A stretch of DNA of 64,000 bases from Armatimonadetes bacterium Uphvl-Ar2 (GCA_002162095.1 CP021424.1:2356001-2420000), one strand, 5' to 3'. Positions 52,798-62,236 are shown, counted from the first letter of the stretch. Made by a program: numbers and translations. The notes: a model not told the origin generated them from the sequence alone.

Positions 52798-55380
52798 ATG
52801 GACATTTTTGAAGAAGGCGCCGCCTCGCTAGAAGGTGGGCTTCTCTCGCTCGAATTCACGCAGGCTGGGCGGATCAGCAAACTTTGGGCGTACGATCCGG
52901 CGCTCCCCGACGAAGGGGAAGACTTCCAGTTCTGCTTGCCCACCGTCACCTTTGGTGAGGAAACTTCGGATAGCTACCTGCCCGGCACCATTCTCATTGG
53001 GGCGCGCACCGGGCCGGACCAGCCGTGGATTGTCAGCCGGAACTCCGAGGCGCAAAACACCTTCAACCTCGAAGATGCGGTATCGGGCGAAGACCAGCGC
53101 ATCCGGTTTGATTACTCCTTCCCGTTTCTCGATGATATTGAGGCGAGCGGCACCTTCTACGAGGTCTTGCAACCGTATCCCCAGATTATCTGGGATGTTG
53201 AGATCCGCAACACGGGCCGGCAAACTCTGGAGATCGGGGAAGTCGGATTTCCTCTGGCGTTCAATACGCTGTACGACGGCTTTGGGTGGAGCGACGAGCA
53301 GCTCGAAAAGCTGTGGGCGAGCCGGGTTTACGTGCACAAGTTCATCGGCGGGGCGAGCAGTTGGCTGTTCGCCCAGCGCATGACGGCGCAACCGCCGGGC
53401 CTGCTCGTGTACCCAGGGGACGACACCTCGTGGGAGTTCTTCGCCAGTGTGCCGGGTTCGCTTTCGACGCCGTTCCAATGGGAGGGCATCCCCGTGGTGT
53501 ACGCCCACAGCCGCGCCACCATCGAGCGGGAACAGTGGCCGGAGTGGATGAACGGGCACACCTCGTTGATCCTGGAACCGGGGGATAAGCGCACCTTCCA
53601 AATGCGCCTCACCAGTATTGAAAGCGACCGAGTGGATGGCATCAGCCAGACCCTGGCCAGCGTGGGGAGGCCCGTGCAACGTTTGCTGCCCGGGGCCGTG
53701 GTACCGACGGGCGTGGGCATTGGGGTGGAAATCAACCGCACGCCGACGCGCATTGTGGCGGACCGACCGGTGCAGGTGGATACGGACATTGATGAAGAAA
53801 CGGGGTTCCTGCTGGTGCGAAGCGACCAGCCGGGTCCGGTGCGCCTGAGCATCGACACCTCCGCTGGTACCAGCTATTGCCATTTATTCTTCACCCCGCC
53901 GATGGAAAAGCTCATCAACGTCCGGGCGGATTACATCGTCAAGAACCAGATCATCCGGGCACCCGAATCTCCGCTTGACCACGCCATCGTGATGGCCAAC
54001 GTGATGGACATCAAGCCCGTGGCCGAGCCGGAGGAGTATTTCGAATCCAGCGGCCTGGAAGGGAGCATTGCGGATGCTTTGTTCTTGGCCGAGAAGAACT
54101 CGATCTATCCGGACCGCAAGCAAATTGCCCTGTTGGATGACTACATCGAGAAGTTCTTGCTGGTGAGGGTGCAGAACCCGGCCACCGGGGCGGTGGCGAG
54201 TGCCCTGGATGAAGTGGCGGCGATGGGCGAGCAGTTTGGGCGCCCGCTGGGTTACCCCCACGTGATGAACCTGTACCGAGCGATGTACCGCATTGCCGGA
54301 TCGTACGGGGAGACGCTGCACAGCCCGCTGGTCTATCTCAAGCGCGCCTACCTCACGGCGATGGCCCTGTTCCGGTTCGGGTGGCGGCACTATGTCCGCA
54401 CCGTCGGGCTGCTGGGCTATCCGCGCATTTACGAACTGCTGGATGAACTCCGCGCGGCTGGATTGCTCGACGAAGCGGCGGCGCTGGAACTGCATGTGCA
54501 GGCCAAAGCCGAAGAACTGACCGAGATGCGCGCACCTTACGCCGGTGAATCGGTGATGGACACCAGTGGACTGGAGGAAGTTTTTGCGGCCGCGAAGTTC
54601 TTGGCGGACGATGCCCACCTGGAACGCACCGTGAAGTGTGCCTTTGCGGCTCGCTCCCTCGCTCCGAGTTGGTGGTGGTACGGCAGCGACAAGCGACACT
54701 GGGACGGCGCAGATTCTGCCCCGCTCAAGGCGCTGCTGGACCGTGCGGAAGCGTGTCTGGGCCAAACCACCATTCCGAACTCCCTGATTTTCTTTGGGCT
54801 GATGGACCGGGATTATCTGGCCATCCCGGATGCCTACATGCGCATGGCGTTCGGCGGCTTATTGGGGCCGTGGGCGCTGGTGGGCGAGGAAGGGCAGGCC
54901 AGCATGTGCTTTGTTCCTGACCTCGCCAGCAAGTCGCCAGGGGCGAACGCCTTTACCGGTGCCTCTGGTCTTGGCTACGCACACTATTTGGGCGGGATGA
55001 CCTCGCTTGTGTTGCCGGGGCGCGGAGAGGCCACCGCGACCGTGGGTTGCCATTTTGAAGCCGACAACGAGAGCTACCGGGTGAAGCCGTGGGATGGCGT
55101 GGGCCGCCGCATTGTGCTCCGCCAAATCGGGGTGAGCATGTCCATCTCGTTCGGTATATGCCGCGAGTTCATCCTGGCGCGGGACAAGCGCACCTTCATT
55201 GCTCGCATCGAGAATCCCAGTGACAAGGACGTGATGGTGGAGATTGCCCTCGATGGTCTTTGGGGCTCCCAGGTTCGAATTGGCGAGCAGACCGTGAAAT
55301 GCGAAGATGGCGTGGCCCGCCACACCTTCCTTTGCCCCGCCCAAGCGATCACCGACGTGACAGGTAATGTAGTGGCATGA
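52798..55380 (+). CDS. Large DUF5695-like protein
   Basis: This 860-residue protein has an N-terminal beta-rich part (about 10-370; PYPQIIWDVEIRNTGRQTLE) and an alpha-helical part (about 400-680; MYRIAGSYGETLHSPLVYLK, RFGWRHYVRTVGLLGYPRIY) like an (alpha/alpha)6 barrel, then a C-terminal beta domain. This layout resembles DUF5695 proteins, related in fold to glycoside hydrolases or lyases. No signal peptide is visible, so it may be cytoplasmic. AAGGA precedes the ATG at 52798. A small coiled-coil membrane protein starts in ATGA at its end. Confidence 0.6.
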   Translation: MDIFEEGAASLEGGLLSLEFTQAGRISKLWAYDPALPDEGEDFQFCLPTVTFGEETSDSYLPGTILIGARTGPDQPWIVSRNSEAQNTFNLEDAVSGEDQRIRFDYSFPFLDDIEASGTFYEVLQPYPQIIWDVEIRNTGRQTLEIGEVGFPLAFNTLYDGFGWSDEQLEKLWASRVYVHKFIGGASSWLFAQRMTAQPPGLLVYPGDDTSWEFFASVPGSLSTPFQWEGIPVVYAHSRATIEREQWPEWMNGHTSLILEPGDKRTFQMRLTSIESDRVDGISQTLASVGRPVQRLLPGAVVPTGVGIGVEINRTPTRIVADRPVQVDTDIDEETGFLLVRSDQPGPVRLSIDTSAGTSYCHLFFTPPMEKLINVRADYIVKNQIIRAPESPLDHAIVMANVMDIKPVAEPEEYFESSGLEGSIADALFLAEKNSIYPDRKQIALLDDYIEKFLLVRVQNPATGAVASALDEVAAMGEQFGRPLGYPHVMNLYRAMYRIAGSYGETLHSPLVYLKRAYLTAMALFRFGWRHYVRTVGLLGYPRIYELLDELRAAGLLDEAAALELHVQAKAEELTEMRAPYAGESVMDTSGLEEVFAAAKFLADDAHLERTVKCAFAARSLAPSWWWYGSDKRHWDGADSAPLKALLDRAEACLGQTTIPNSLIFFGLMDRDYLAIPDAYMRMAFGGLLGPWALVGEEGQASMCFVPDLASKSPGANAFTGASGLGYAHYLGGMTSLVLPGRGEATATVGCHFEADNESYRVKPWDGVGRRIVLRQIGVSMSISFGICREFILARDKRTFIARIENPSDKDVMVEIALDGLWGSQVRIGEQTVKCEDGVARHTFLCPAQAITDVTGNVVA

Positions 55381-55757
55381 CTGTTCCAACTTGGGTGACC
55401 ACATCGGTTGGAATCTATGCCTTGCTCGGCAGCATCTTTATGCTGGTGGGCATTGTCGTGGCGGGCGTAACCATCCGGCTGCTTCTCGATGTCCGCACCG
55501 AACTGCAGGGTCTCAGCCGCCGCGTCGAGGTCTTGACCAACCGCGTGGACACCATCACCAAGGAAGTGCAATTGGTGACCCAAGAGGTCGGCGTGCGCGC
55601 CACGGGCATTTTGCGGTTGGTGGATGACGCCGCCGGTGGTGCCGTGGGGGCGGTCCAGCGGTTTGGCCCGACCCTGCTGGTCATTGGTGCCCTGGCCCGG
55701 GTGATCCTGGCCGCCCGGGGTCGCAAGCGGCAGATCTCGGCCCTTAAAAGTCACTAA
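55377..55757 (+). CDS. Small membrane-anchored coiled-coil protein
   Basis: This 126-residue protein has one N-terminal transmembrane helix (about 9-35), then an amphipathic helix of about 60 residues with heptad character (ELQGLSRRVEVLTNRVDTIT, KEVQLVTQEVG), as in DUF948-like or apolipophorin-like membrane proteins, and a short hydrophobic second segment before a basic C-terminus. It overlaps the DUF5695-like gene by ATGA. Role unknown, possibly structural. Confidence 0.72.
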   Translation: MTVPTWVTTSVGIYALLGSIFMLVGIVVAGVTIRLLLDVRTELQGLSRRVEVLTNRVDTITKEVQLVTQEVGVRATGILRLVDDAAGGAVGAVQRFGPTLLVIGALARVILAARGRKRQISALKSH

Positions 55758-55817
55758 AGGAACCTCGCGCACCTCCCGAAAACTTACTTGGGAGAGTTTT
55801 ACGTGGGGAAGGTGTAT

Positions 55818-56363
55818 ATGGGAATCGGAGTCATTGCCCTCTACGCTGGCGTTTTGGTGCTGGCAGGGCAAGTGGAAATGACAAAGCCAAAGGCTTATGA
55901 GCCGTTGGCGATGGCGTCTCCAGGAACCCAGGGCTCGCCCCCACCCGAGTTGAAAGCAAAGTTGAGTGTGGGCACCACGTGGTTGCACTTCTATCGGCAG
56001 GAATGTCCGTGTTCACGGGCCGCAACGGGACACGTGGCGGCGCTGAAGCGACGCTACCCCGACCTGCATTGGATCGGGATCAATGTGGGCGAGCAGCCTG
56101 GACCAACGCAGGATCCGTTCGTGGGGGTGATGCTGGAAGGCGAACACCTGTTCGACGAAACCGGAGAGATTGCCGCAACCTACAGTATCCGCAGCACACC
56201 TGCGGCGGTGCTGGTGGATTCGGCGGGCAAAGCCACCTGGCAGGGCAGCTACCGTAAGTTAGGCATGCACCCCGGCTATACCGCCGAGGATGCCCTTGCT
56301 GATCTCGCGAGTGGCGAACCGCTCCAGCCGGGACAACTTGGCGACGGGTGCGTGATTCCTTGA
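55818..56363 (+). CDS. Membrane-anchored thioredoxin-like protein (CPC motif)
   Basis: This 181-residue protein has an N-terminal transmembrane segment (about 1-18) and a thioredoxin-like domain: TTWLHFYRQECPCSRAATGH with a Cys-Pro-Cys, followed by DLHWIGINVG and the cis-proline equivalent STPAAVLVDSAG. ECPC is an unusual variant of the CxxC site. The ATG at 55818 has GGGGAAGG at good spacing; upstream GTG and TTG codons are also in frame. A cysteine near the C-terminus (DGCVIP) could also take part. Role unknown. Confidence 0.75.
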   Translation: MGIGVIALYAGVLVLAGQVEMTKPKAYEPLAMASPGTQGSPPPELKAKLSVGTTWLHFYRQECPCSRAATGHVAALKRRYPDLHWIGINVGEQPGPTQDPFVGVMLEGEHLFDETGEIAATYSIRSTPAAVLVDSAGKATWQGSYRKLGMHPGYTAEDALADLASGEPLQPGQLGDGCVIP

Positions 56364-56396
56364 CAGGCACCTTCGAAAGTGAAGGGATGATAACTC

Positions 56397-57620
56397 TTGA
56401 GTTTGGGATGGATTGAAGAAGATCGGCTAAGGCCGGTTTATGAGCGAGGCAACGCGATTGTCTCGATTGTGATTGGCGTGCACTGTGTCTTAAGTGTGTG
56501 GCTGGCCAGCGTTTACTATACGTGGGCGGTGACCACGGCGGTGGCGATTCCAGCGACGTTCCTGTTCTTCGGGATGAAGCAATGGCGCCCTTACGGCATC
56601 GAAACCCGCATGGCGGCGTGTTTGAGCTTGATGACGTTTTGCATGCTGCACATCTATCAGATGTACGGCCTGCCAGAGATGCACTTCTTCTTCTTTACCT
56701 CCTTGGTGGCCATGCTGGCTTACCGGGATCATCGAGCCCTTTATCCGGGCGTCTTTCTCATCATTGCCCAGCATGTGCTGATGACTTTCGATGTCGCTCA
56801 GATTTTTGCCCCGCACTTTTGGGGCACCCGAGAAGTGACGCCCACCGTACTGGCGTTCCACTTTGGCATCGCCTTGGCGGCTACCGCCCTCGCGGTTTAT
56901 AACATGCAGGTGGGGCGCCGAGAGTACTTGGAGACCGTCCAACTGGCGAGCGAATTCAAAGAGCAGGCCGAAGAGCTGGCCGATGCAAAAGCGAAGCTGG
57001 AAGCGGACCTGAAGCAACGGGTGCGACTCGAGGATCTGCTGCAAGAACAGATGGCCGAATTGCAAACCAAAGCAGCCTCCCTGGAGTTCACCAACTTTAG
57101 CATGATGGGCGAACTGGAGCGCCTCGAGGACATGGCCACCACAGACGCTCTCACGGGCCTGCCGAACATCGCCAGCATCCGCCAGGTCCTCGACCACTCG
57201 CTTTTGCTGGATGCCAAGGTCTCCGTCATCATGATGGACATTGACCATTTCAAGTCGCACAACGACGAGCACGGTCACCAACACGGCGATGAAGTCTTGA
57301 AGACGGTGGCCCAAGTTATGAAAGGCCAACTGCGAACGGACGAAGCCATTGGCCGTTACGGCGGGGAGGAGTTCATCATCGTGTTGCCGAACTGTCCGTC
57401 GGACGTCGCGATCCGAATCGCCGAGCGCTTACGGCGTAGCCTGGAAGAATTTGAATGGCCGGTGAAGGCCGTGACGGCCTCCTTCGGGATTTCCACCCGT
57501 GCGGTAGAGTTTAAGGTGGCGGATGAACTGATCGCCGAGGCTGATGAAGCGCTCTACGCTAGCAAGCGCAATGGCCGAAATCGTGTGACTTTGGGCGGTT
57601 TGAACTCGGAGGCGGCCTAG
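56397..57620 (+). CDS. Diguanylate cyclase, membrane-bound
   Basis: This 407-residue protein starts at TTG (GAAGGG upstream). It has about six transmembrane segments (1-180), a coiled coil (about 185-245) and a GGDEF domain (about 250-405). The catalytic loop reads RYGGEEF, with the metal-binding aspartate in MMDIDHFKSHND, so it should make cyclic di-GMP from GTP. Where many cyclases have the inhibitory RxxD, this has RTDE (RxxE), so feedback inhibition is probably weak or absent. The PilZ protein at 29816 is a candidate receptor. Confidence 0.92.
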   Translation: MSLGWIEEDRLRPVYERGNAIVSIVIGVHCVLSVWLASVYYTWAVTTAVAIPATFLFFGMKQWRPYGIETRMAACLSLMTFCMLHIYQMYGLPEMHFFFFTSLVAMLAYRDHRALYPGVFLIIAQHVLMTFDVAQIFAPHFWGTREVTPTVLAFHFGIALAATALAVYNMQVGRREYLETVQLASEFKEQAEELADAKAKLEADLKQRVRLEDLLQEQMAELQTKAASLEFTNFSMMGELERLEDMATTDALTGLPNIASIRQVLDHSLLLDAKVSVIMMDIDHFKSHNDEHGHQHGDEVLKTVAQVMKGQLRTDEAIGRYGGEEFIIVLPNCPSDVAIRIAERLRRSLEEFEWPVKAVTASFGISTRAVEFKVADELIAEADEALYASKRNGRNRVTLGGLNSEAA

Positions 57621-57667
57621 GCCCCCGGGCCTCAGCGCGCCCCAAACAGGTATTGTTTCAACTCGGA

Positions 57668-57744
<77 letters not shown>

Positions 57745-57750
57745 GATTTT

Positions 57751-57786
57751 CGCCACGCTTAGCACTGCTAAGGGTGGCGTTCTTGG
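57751..57786 (+). terminator. Terminator after tRNA-fMet
   Basis: CGCCAC pairs with GTGGCG with inner CTTAGC/GCTAAG, and TTCTTGGTTT follows. The inner TTAGCACTGCTAA resembles CIRCE halves but has no N9 spacer. Confidence 0.85.
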
Positions 57787-57820
57787 TTTGGGTTTGCCGT
57801 ACCGAAATTGAAGAGGAAAG

Positions 57821-58228
57821 ATGAAGGCCAGAACTGCTGCACCCCGTTCCCGCATCTGTTCCTGTGTGCGGGGTTCGGTATCTTGGGGATTGAGCTTGGT
57901 GGTGCTCGGCACGTTCGCCGCTGGTTGTGGAGGAGAGGGCACCAGCGCACCCTTCACCGAGACCATCCTGGGCACCTGGCGCCTGCAAGATACGCCTGCC
58001 GATGGGCGTAGCCTGACCTTCTTTGAAGACGGCACCTACCGCTACATCAACGGAACGGTGGATCACCGCGCGAACTACACCATCAACGGCCGGATTCTTC
58101 ACATCGAGAACAACATCATCATCACGCCGGATACGTTTCAGCACTGGTTCCCGGTGAAAGGCGTGATGAAATGGTGGGTGGACTACGGGGATAGCCAGAG
58201 CGCGTTGAACTGGGAACGGGTCCCCTGA
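57821..58228 (+). CDS. Small lipocalin-like lipoprotein
   Basis: This 135-residue protein has a signal peptide with lipobox FAAGCGG and a beta-barrel-like body (LGTWRLQDTPADGRSLTFFE, DGTYRYINGTVDHRANYTIN, GRILHIENNIIITPDTFQH), akin to lipocalin-like 5 domains that bind small ligands or act as inhibitors. GAGGAAAG precedes the ATG. It is the second such protein, with 47724, though the two are not closely alike. It follows the tRNA terminator and ends 31 bp before the esterase gene. Confidence 0.7.
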   Translation: MKARTAAPRSRICSCVRGSVSWGLSLVVLGTFAAGCGGEGTSAPFTETILGTWRLQDTPADGRSLTFFEDGTYRYINGTVDHRANYTINGRILHIENNIIITPDTFQHWFPVKGVMKWWVDYGDSQSALNWERVP

Positions 58229-58259
58229 ACAATCCCGCCTCGCTTGCGTCTGGACTTCC

Positions 58260-59003
58260 ATGATCGCCGCGATCTTGGCCTCGACTCTTTTGCAAGCGCC
58301 GACCATGGAAACATGGACCCTCACGGTAGGGGAGGCAAAGCGCACCGCGCAGGTTTATAAACCCACCAAGAAGTCGGAAGGCGCGCCTCCGCTAGTGTTG
58401 GCATTCCACGGGCACGGGGGCAATGGCCGCAACGCGGCTCGATCCTTCAATCTGCACGAAGCCATGCCCGAGGCGGTGGTGATCTATCCTGATGGGCTCC
58501 CGACCCGGACGATGCGCGATGCCGCCGGGGCGAGGCCGGGGTGGAGCTACCTGGAAGGTCCGGGGCCGAACAAGGATTTTGGCTTTGTGGATGCCTTGAT
58601 TGCCAAGGCAGGGACCGAGTTCAAGACCGTGCCGAGTCGCACCTTTGCGATGGGGCATAGCAACGGTGGGGGTTTTTGCTACGCCCTGTGGCGTTTCCGA
58701 TCGGACGCCTTCGCCGGATTTGCCCCCACGGCCGCCAAGGGTTCGCGTTACGCGGGGCCCGCCAAGCCGTTCTACATCGTCGCCAGCCGCAACGACACGA
58801 TCGTGCCTTATGCCGAGCAAGAAGCAAGTTTCAAGGACCTGATCGCCCGGATGAAGATGGAAGAGAAGGGCAAGCAGGGAAGCATCACCAAGTACGCCAA
58901 CCCCGATGGGGTGCGGATGGAAATCTATATCGACGGGGGTACGCACGCCTTTGCCAAAGAATCCGTGCCCGGCATGGTGGCGTTCTTCCGGTCTTTAATC
59001 TAA
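58260..59003 (+). CDS. Poly(3-hydroxybutyrate) depolymerase / feruloyl esterase-like hydrolase
   Basis: This 247-residue alpha/beta-hydrolase belongs to the LpqC/PHB-depolymerase group. The oxyanion region LVLAFHGHGGNGRN, the nucleophile elbow GHSNGGG, an aspartate in ASRNDTIVPY and the histidine in GGTHAF complete the triad. The N-terminus (ILASTLLQAP) looks like a weak signal peptide. It probably cleaves short esters or polyester and phenolic esters outside the cytoplasm. It is close to the lipocalin-like gene upstream. Confidence 0.88.
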   Translation: MIAAILASTLLQAPTMETWTLTVGEAKRTAQVYKPTKKSEGAPPLVLAFHGHGGNGRNAARSFNLHEAMPEAVVIYPDGLPTRTMRDAAGARPGWSYLEGPGPNKDFGFVDALIAKAGTEFKTVPSRTFAMGHSNGGGFCYALWRFRSDAFAGFAPTAAKGSRYAGPAKPFYIVASRNDTIVPYAEQEASFKDLIARMKMEEKGKQGSITKYANPDGVRMEIYIDGGTHAFAKESVPGMVAFFRSLI

Positions 59004-59015
59004 AGGACGCGAGGC

Positions 59016-59975
59016 TTAACCGAAAGCCGGGGCGAGGCTGGCCACATCGGCGTTGCCCCCGCTGAGAATGACGCCCATGCGCTTACCCCCGGTCGGGATC
59101 TGGTGGGAGGAGATGGCCGTGGCCGCCAGGGCCCCGGTGGGCTCTAGCACCACCTTCATCCGCTGCCAAATCCAGGCCATCGTGGCCAGCAGATCGTCGT
59201 CCTCCACCCGGATGATGTCCGTCACGTCGCGGCGGATGATCTCCCAATTCAATTTGCCGATGTAAGGGGTGCGCGCGCCGTCGGCAATGGTCTGGGGGTT
59301 CATGCAAGTTTGTATGGTGCCCTCACGAAATGTGCGGTAGGCATCGTCGGCACCCGCTGGCTCGGCGCCGATGACTTGGCAGTCGGGGCACAGGGCTTTG
59401 GCACTCAGGGCCGACCCCGAGAGTAACCCTCCGCCCCCCACGCAGACGATTAGGTAATCCAAGGATCCAACTTCTTCTATGAGTTCCTTAGCCGCCGTGC
59501 CTTGCCCGGCGATGATATCGAAATGATCGTAGGGCGGAATGATCTCAAGTTGGTCGCGCTCGGCCAATTCGGCGCCCAGGGCCTCCCGCGAGGTTTCGCA
59601 CTTGTCGTATAAAACCACCTGGGCACCATAGGATTCGGTAGCCCGGCGTTTGGGCTCGGGCGCGTCATTAGGCATCACCACCGTTACGGGCACACCGAGA
59701 ATCTGGCCCGCGCGGGCCATGGCCTGTGCATGGTTTCCGCTGCTAAAGGTGAGTACTCCGCCGCCGGTTTGCCCCCGTTCCTGCCGGGCTCGCATGGCAT
59801 TCATGGCCCCTCGAAACTTGAAGGAGCCGCTCACCTGGAAGGGCTCGGCCTTGAAGAACGTCTGCCCCCCGTACATCTCGTCCCACAGCCGCGAAGTCAG
59901 CACGGGCGTTCGATGGGCATATCCCTCCAGGCGCGCCGCCGCCGCCTCCACATCATTGTAGGTAGGCAAGATCAT
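59016..59975 (-). CDS. Threonine dehydratase / serine racemase-like PLP enzyme
   Basis: This 319-residue enzyme has the PLP lysine motif GSFKFRGA, the phosphate loop VGGGGLL, and SSGNHAQAMARAGQILGV, the family hallmark. At this length it lacks the C-terminal regulatory domain of biosynthetic IlvA, so it is catabolic threonine dehydratase, serine racemase or threo-3-hydroxyaspartate dehydratase-like. It deaminates hydroxy amino acids. AATAAT lies 7 nt before its ATG, so it is probably leaderless. It converges with the esterase gene, 12 bp apart. Confidence 0.93.
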   Translation of the reverse strand: MILPTYNDVEAAAARLEGYAHRTPVLTSRLWDEMYGGQTFFKAEPFQVSGSFKFRGAMNAMRARQERGQTGGGVLTFSSGNHAQAMARAGQILGVPVTVVMPNDAPEPKRRATESYGAQVVLYDKCETSREALGAELAERDQLEIIPPYDHFDIIAGQGTAAKELIEEVGSLDYLIVCVGGGGLLSGSALSAKALCPDCQVIGAEPAGADDAYRTFREGTIQTCMNPQTIADGARTPYIGKLNWEIIRRDVTDIIRVEDDDLLATMAWIWQRMKVVLEPTGALAATAISSHQIPTGGKRMGVILSGGNADVASLAPAFG

Positions 59976-60016
59976 TCGAACTATTATTCCGCAACCAAAC
60001 CGGCCCGGTGAGCGTG

Positions 60017-60022
60017 TAAGAT
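60017..60022 (+). promoter_or_regulatory. -10 element TAAGAT, leaderless SPFH gene
   Basis: TGTAAGAT is followed by exactly 6 nt and the ATG at 60029, with no ribosome site. Confidence 0.55.
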
Positions 60023-60028
60023 CACGGA

Positions 60029-61153
60029 ATGGGCATCTGGGACAAGCTGAAAGGCGAACTCATAGATATCATTGAATGGCTTGATGAGAGCACCGACACA
60101 ATGGTGTATCGCTTCGAGCGTTATAACAACGAGATCAAGAACGGCGCACAGCTCATCGTGCGTGAGTCTCAGACGGCCGTTTTTGTGAATGAGGGGCAAA
60201 TCGCCGACGTCTTCGGACCCGGCCGCTACGAACTGACGACGGCCAACCTGCCGATCCTCGCCACCCTGCAGGGCTGGAAGTACGGCTTCAATAGCCCCTT
60301 CAAGTGCGAGGTCTACTTCGTCAACACCAAGCGGTTTACGGACCTCAAGTGGGGCACCATGAACCCGATCCCGCTACGGGACAACGACTTTGGCATCGTG
60401 CGGGTGCGCGCCTTTGGTACGTACGGGATGCGCATTGCCGATCCGGGCACCTTCCTGAAGGAAGTGAGCGGCACCAACTGGGAGTTCACCACCGACCAGA
60501 TCACCAACCAGCTGCGCAACTTCATCGTCAGCGCCTTTACGGAGACGGTGGCCGAGCAGAAGATTCCGGTACTGGACCTCGCCGCGCAGTACTCCGAGAT
60601 GGGGGGCTTCCTCACCACGCACATCCAGCCCAAGTTTGCCGAGCACGGCCTGGAACTGCTGAACCTGCTCATTGAAAATGTGAGCGTGCCGCCCGAAGTG
60701 GAGGCCGCCATCGACAAGCGCAGCAGCATGGGCGCCCTGGGCAACCTGGACAACTACATGAAGTACCAAGTCGCCGAAGCCATGACCAAGGGGGCGGAAA
60801 ACCCCGGCGGTGTGGGTGGACTCGGGGCGCAAATGGCCGCCGGCATGGCCATGGCCGACATGATGAAGAACAGCATGCAGCCGCCGCAGGCCGCCACGCC
60901 CACCGCGCCGCCGACGGCGCCCGGCATGACGCCGCCCCCGGTGCCCGCGCTCGCTTTCTACATTGCGCCCAACAACGCCCAGCAGGGTCCGTTCACGCTG
61001 GATGCGCTGCGCCAAAAGGTGGCGAGTGGAGAACTCACGCCCGACACACTGGCCTGGCGCGAAGGTCTGGCCGCGTGGGCGCCTGCCAGCCAAGTGCCTG
61101 AGCTGAGCGGCCTGTTCGCCGCTGTGCCGCCGCCGCTACCGCCGCAACAATGA
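60029..61153 (+). CDS. SPFH-domain protein with C-terminal GYF_2 domain (YdjI-like)
   Basis: This 374-residue protein has an SPFH-like domain (about 30-255; NGAQLIVRESQTAVFVNEGQ, GNLDNYMKYQVAEAM), a Gly/Met/Pro-rich linker, and a C-terminal GYF_2 domain (about 310-360; QQGPFTLDALRQKVASGELT). It resembles YdjI of Bacillus, which assembles with PspA and zinc-ribbon anchors at the membrane. No PspA is in this window. It overlaps the zinc-ribbon gene by ATGA, so the pair is co-expressed. Likely role: membrane stress or scaffold. Confidence 0.88.
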   Translation: MGIWDKLKGELIDIIEWLDESTDTMVYRFERYNNEIKNGAQLIVRESQTAVFVNEGQIADVFGPGRYELTTANLPILATLQGWKYGFNSPFKCEVYFVNTKRFTDLKWGTMNPIPLRDNDFGIVRVRAFGTYGMRIADPGTFLKEVSGTNWEFTTDQITNQLRNFIVSAFTETVAEQKIPVLDLAAQYSEMGGFLTTHIQPKFAEHGLELLNLLIENVSVPPEVEAAIDKRSSMGALGNLDNYMKYQVAEAMTKGAENPGGVGGLGAQMAAGMAMADMMKNSMQPPQAATPTAPPTAPGMTPPPVPALAFYIAPNNAQQGPFTLDALRQKVASGELTPDTLAWREGLAAWAPASQVPELSGLFAAVPPPLPPQQ

Positions 61154-62226
61154 CGGATATCCAGCGATTCCCGTGCGTGCAGTGCGGGGCCGTCCTGGAA
61201 TTCGCCGCGGGATCGCATGCCCTGAAGTGCCCCTATTGCGGGGCGCAACAGGGCATTGCTCCGCCCATCCGGGAGATTGAAGAGCGTGACCTGTTGGCCA
61301 CGCTGGCCAACCATGCGCCGCCGGCCATGGAACCAGACAACGTCGTTCACTGCAATTCGTGCGCGGCGGAGTTTGTGTTGCCGCCGCACATCGAGTCGTC
61401 ATCGTGCCCGTTCTGCGGGTCGAACGTGGTGGTGCCGGCCAAACCCGAGTCGCGCATTTTGCCCGATGGGGTGATGCCCTTTGTGGTGGATGAGCGGGGG
61501 ATGCGGGAGCGATACAGGGATTGGATTGGATCTCGGTTTTGGGCGCCCAATAACCTCAAATCTCGCGCGCTGCAAAAGAATGAGGTGAAGGGGATCTACG
61601 TGCCGTACTGGACGTACGACGCCTTCACCACGACGGCGTACACGGGACAGCGAGGCGAGGATTACATCGAACAAGAATCCTATACCGATAGTCAGGGTAA
61701 CCGACAGACCCGCAGTGTGACCAAGACGCGGTGGTATCCGGCTTCGGGGACGGTGCAGGTGCCGTTCGATGATGTGCTAGTGCTAGGCAGCACCCACGTG
61801 CCCACCAAGTACGCGGACGCCATGAACACCTGGCAGCTGCAGCACTGCGTGAGCTACGAACCGGCGTATTTGAGCGGGTTTTCGGCGATGCGGTACGACG
61901 TGGACCTGACCGAGGGGTTCGAGGCGGCCAAGCGAAAGATGGTGCCGCCGATTGAGCAAGCCATTCGATACGACATCGGTGGCGACCGGCAGATGATTTC
62001 GTGGATGGAGACGGAGTACTCCAACCTGACCTTTAAGCATCTGCTCTTGCCGATCTGGAGCGGCGCGTATCGCTATAACAACCGGATTTGGAACTTCTTG
62101 GTGAATGGCCAGACCGGCGAAGTACGCGGCGAAGCGCCCGTGAGCCCTTGGAAGGTGGCGATTGCTGTGATTCTCGGTCTCATCATCATCGGCACGTTCT
62201 TGTACTTGATGGACAAGTCTGGCTAG
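61150..62226 (+). CDS. Zinc-ribbon membrane protein partnered with the SPFH protein
   Basis: This 358-residue protein has two zinc ribbons (Cys pairs CVQC and CPYC; then CNSC and CPFC, about 8-98), a long beta-rich body with KGIYVPYWTYDAFTTTAYTG, and a C-terminal transmembrane helix (about 330-350). The arrangement resembles YdjG-like proteins encoded with SPFH partners: ribbons inside the cell, anchored by the C-terminal helix. The shared ATGA suggests stoichiometric expression with the SPFH protein. Confidence 0.82.
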   Translation: MTDIQRFPCVQCGAVLEFAAGSHALKCPYCGAQQGIAPPIREIEERDLLATLANHAPPAMEPDNVVHCNSCAAEFVLPPHIESSSCPFCGSNVVVPAKPESRILPDGVMPFVVDERGMRERYRDWIGSRFWAPNNLKSRALQKNEVKGIYVPYWTYDAFTTTAYTGQRGEDYIEQESYTDSQGNRQTRSVTKTRWYPASGTVQVPFDDVLVLGSTHVPTKYADAMNTWQLQHCVSYEPAYLSGFSAMRYDVDLTEGFEAAKRKMVPPIEQAIRYDIGGDRQMISWMETEYSNLTFKHLLLPIWSGAYRYNNRIWNFLVNGQTGEVRGEAPVSPWKVAIAVILGLIIIGTFLYLMDKSG

Positions 62227-62236
62227 GGTGAGCAAA

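Noticed and set aside
57751-57779. CIRCE-like TTAGCACTGCTAA after the tRNA
   Set aside because: It has no 9-bp spacer and forms the core of a terminator stem with a T-rich tail.
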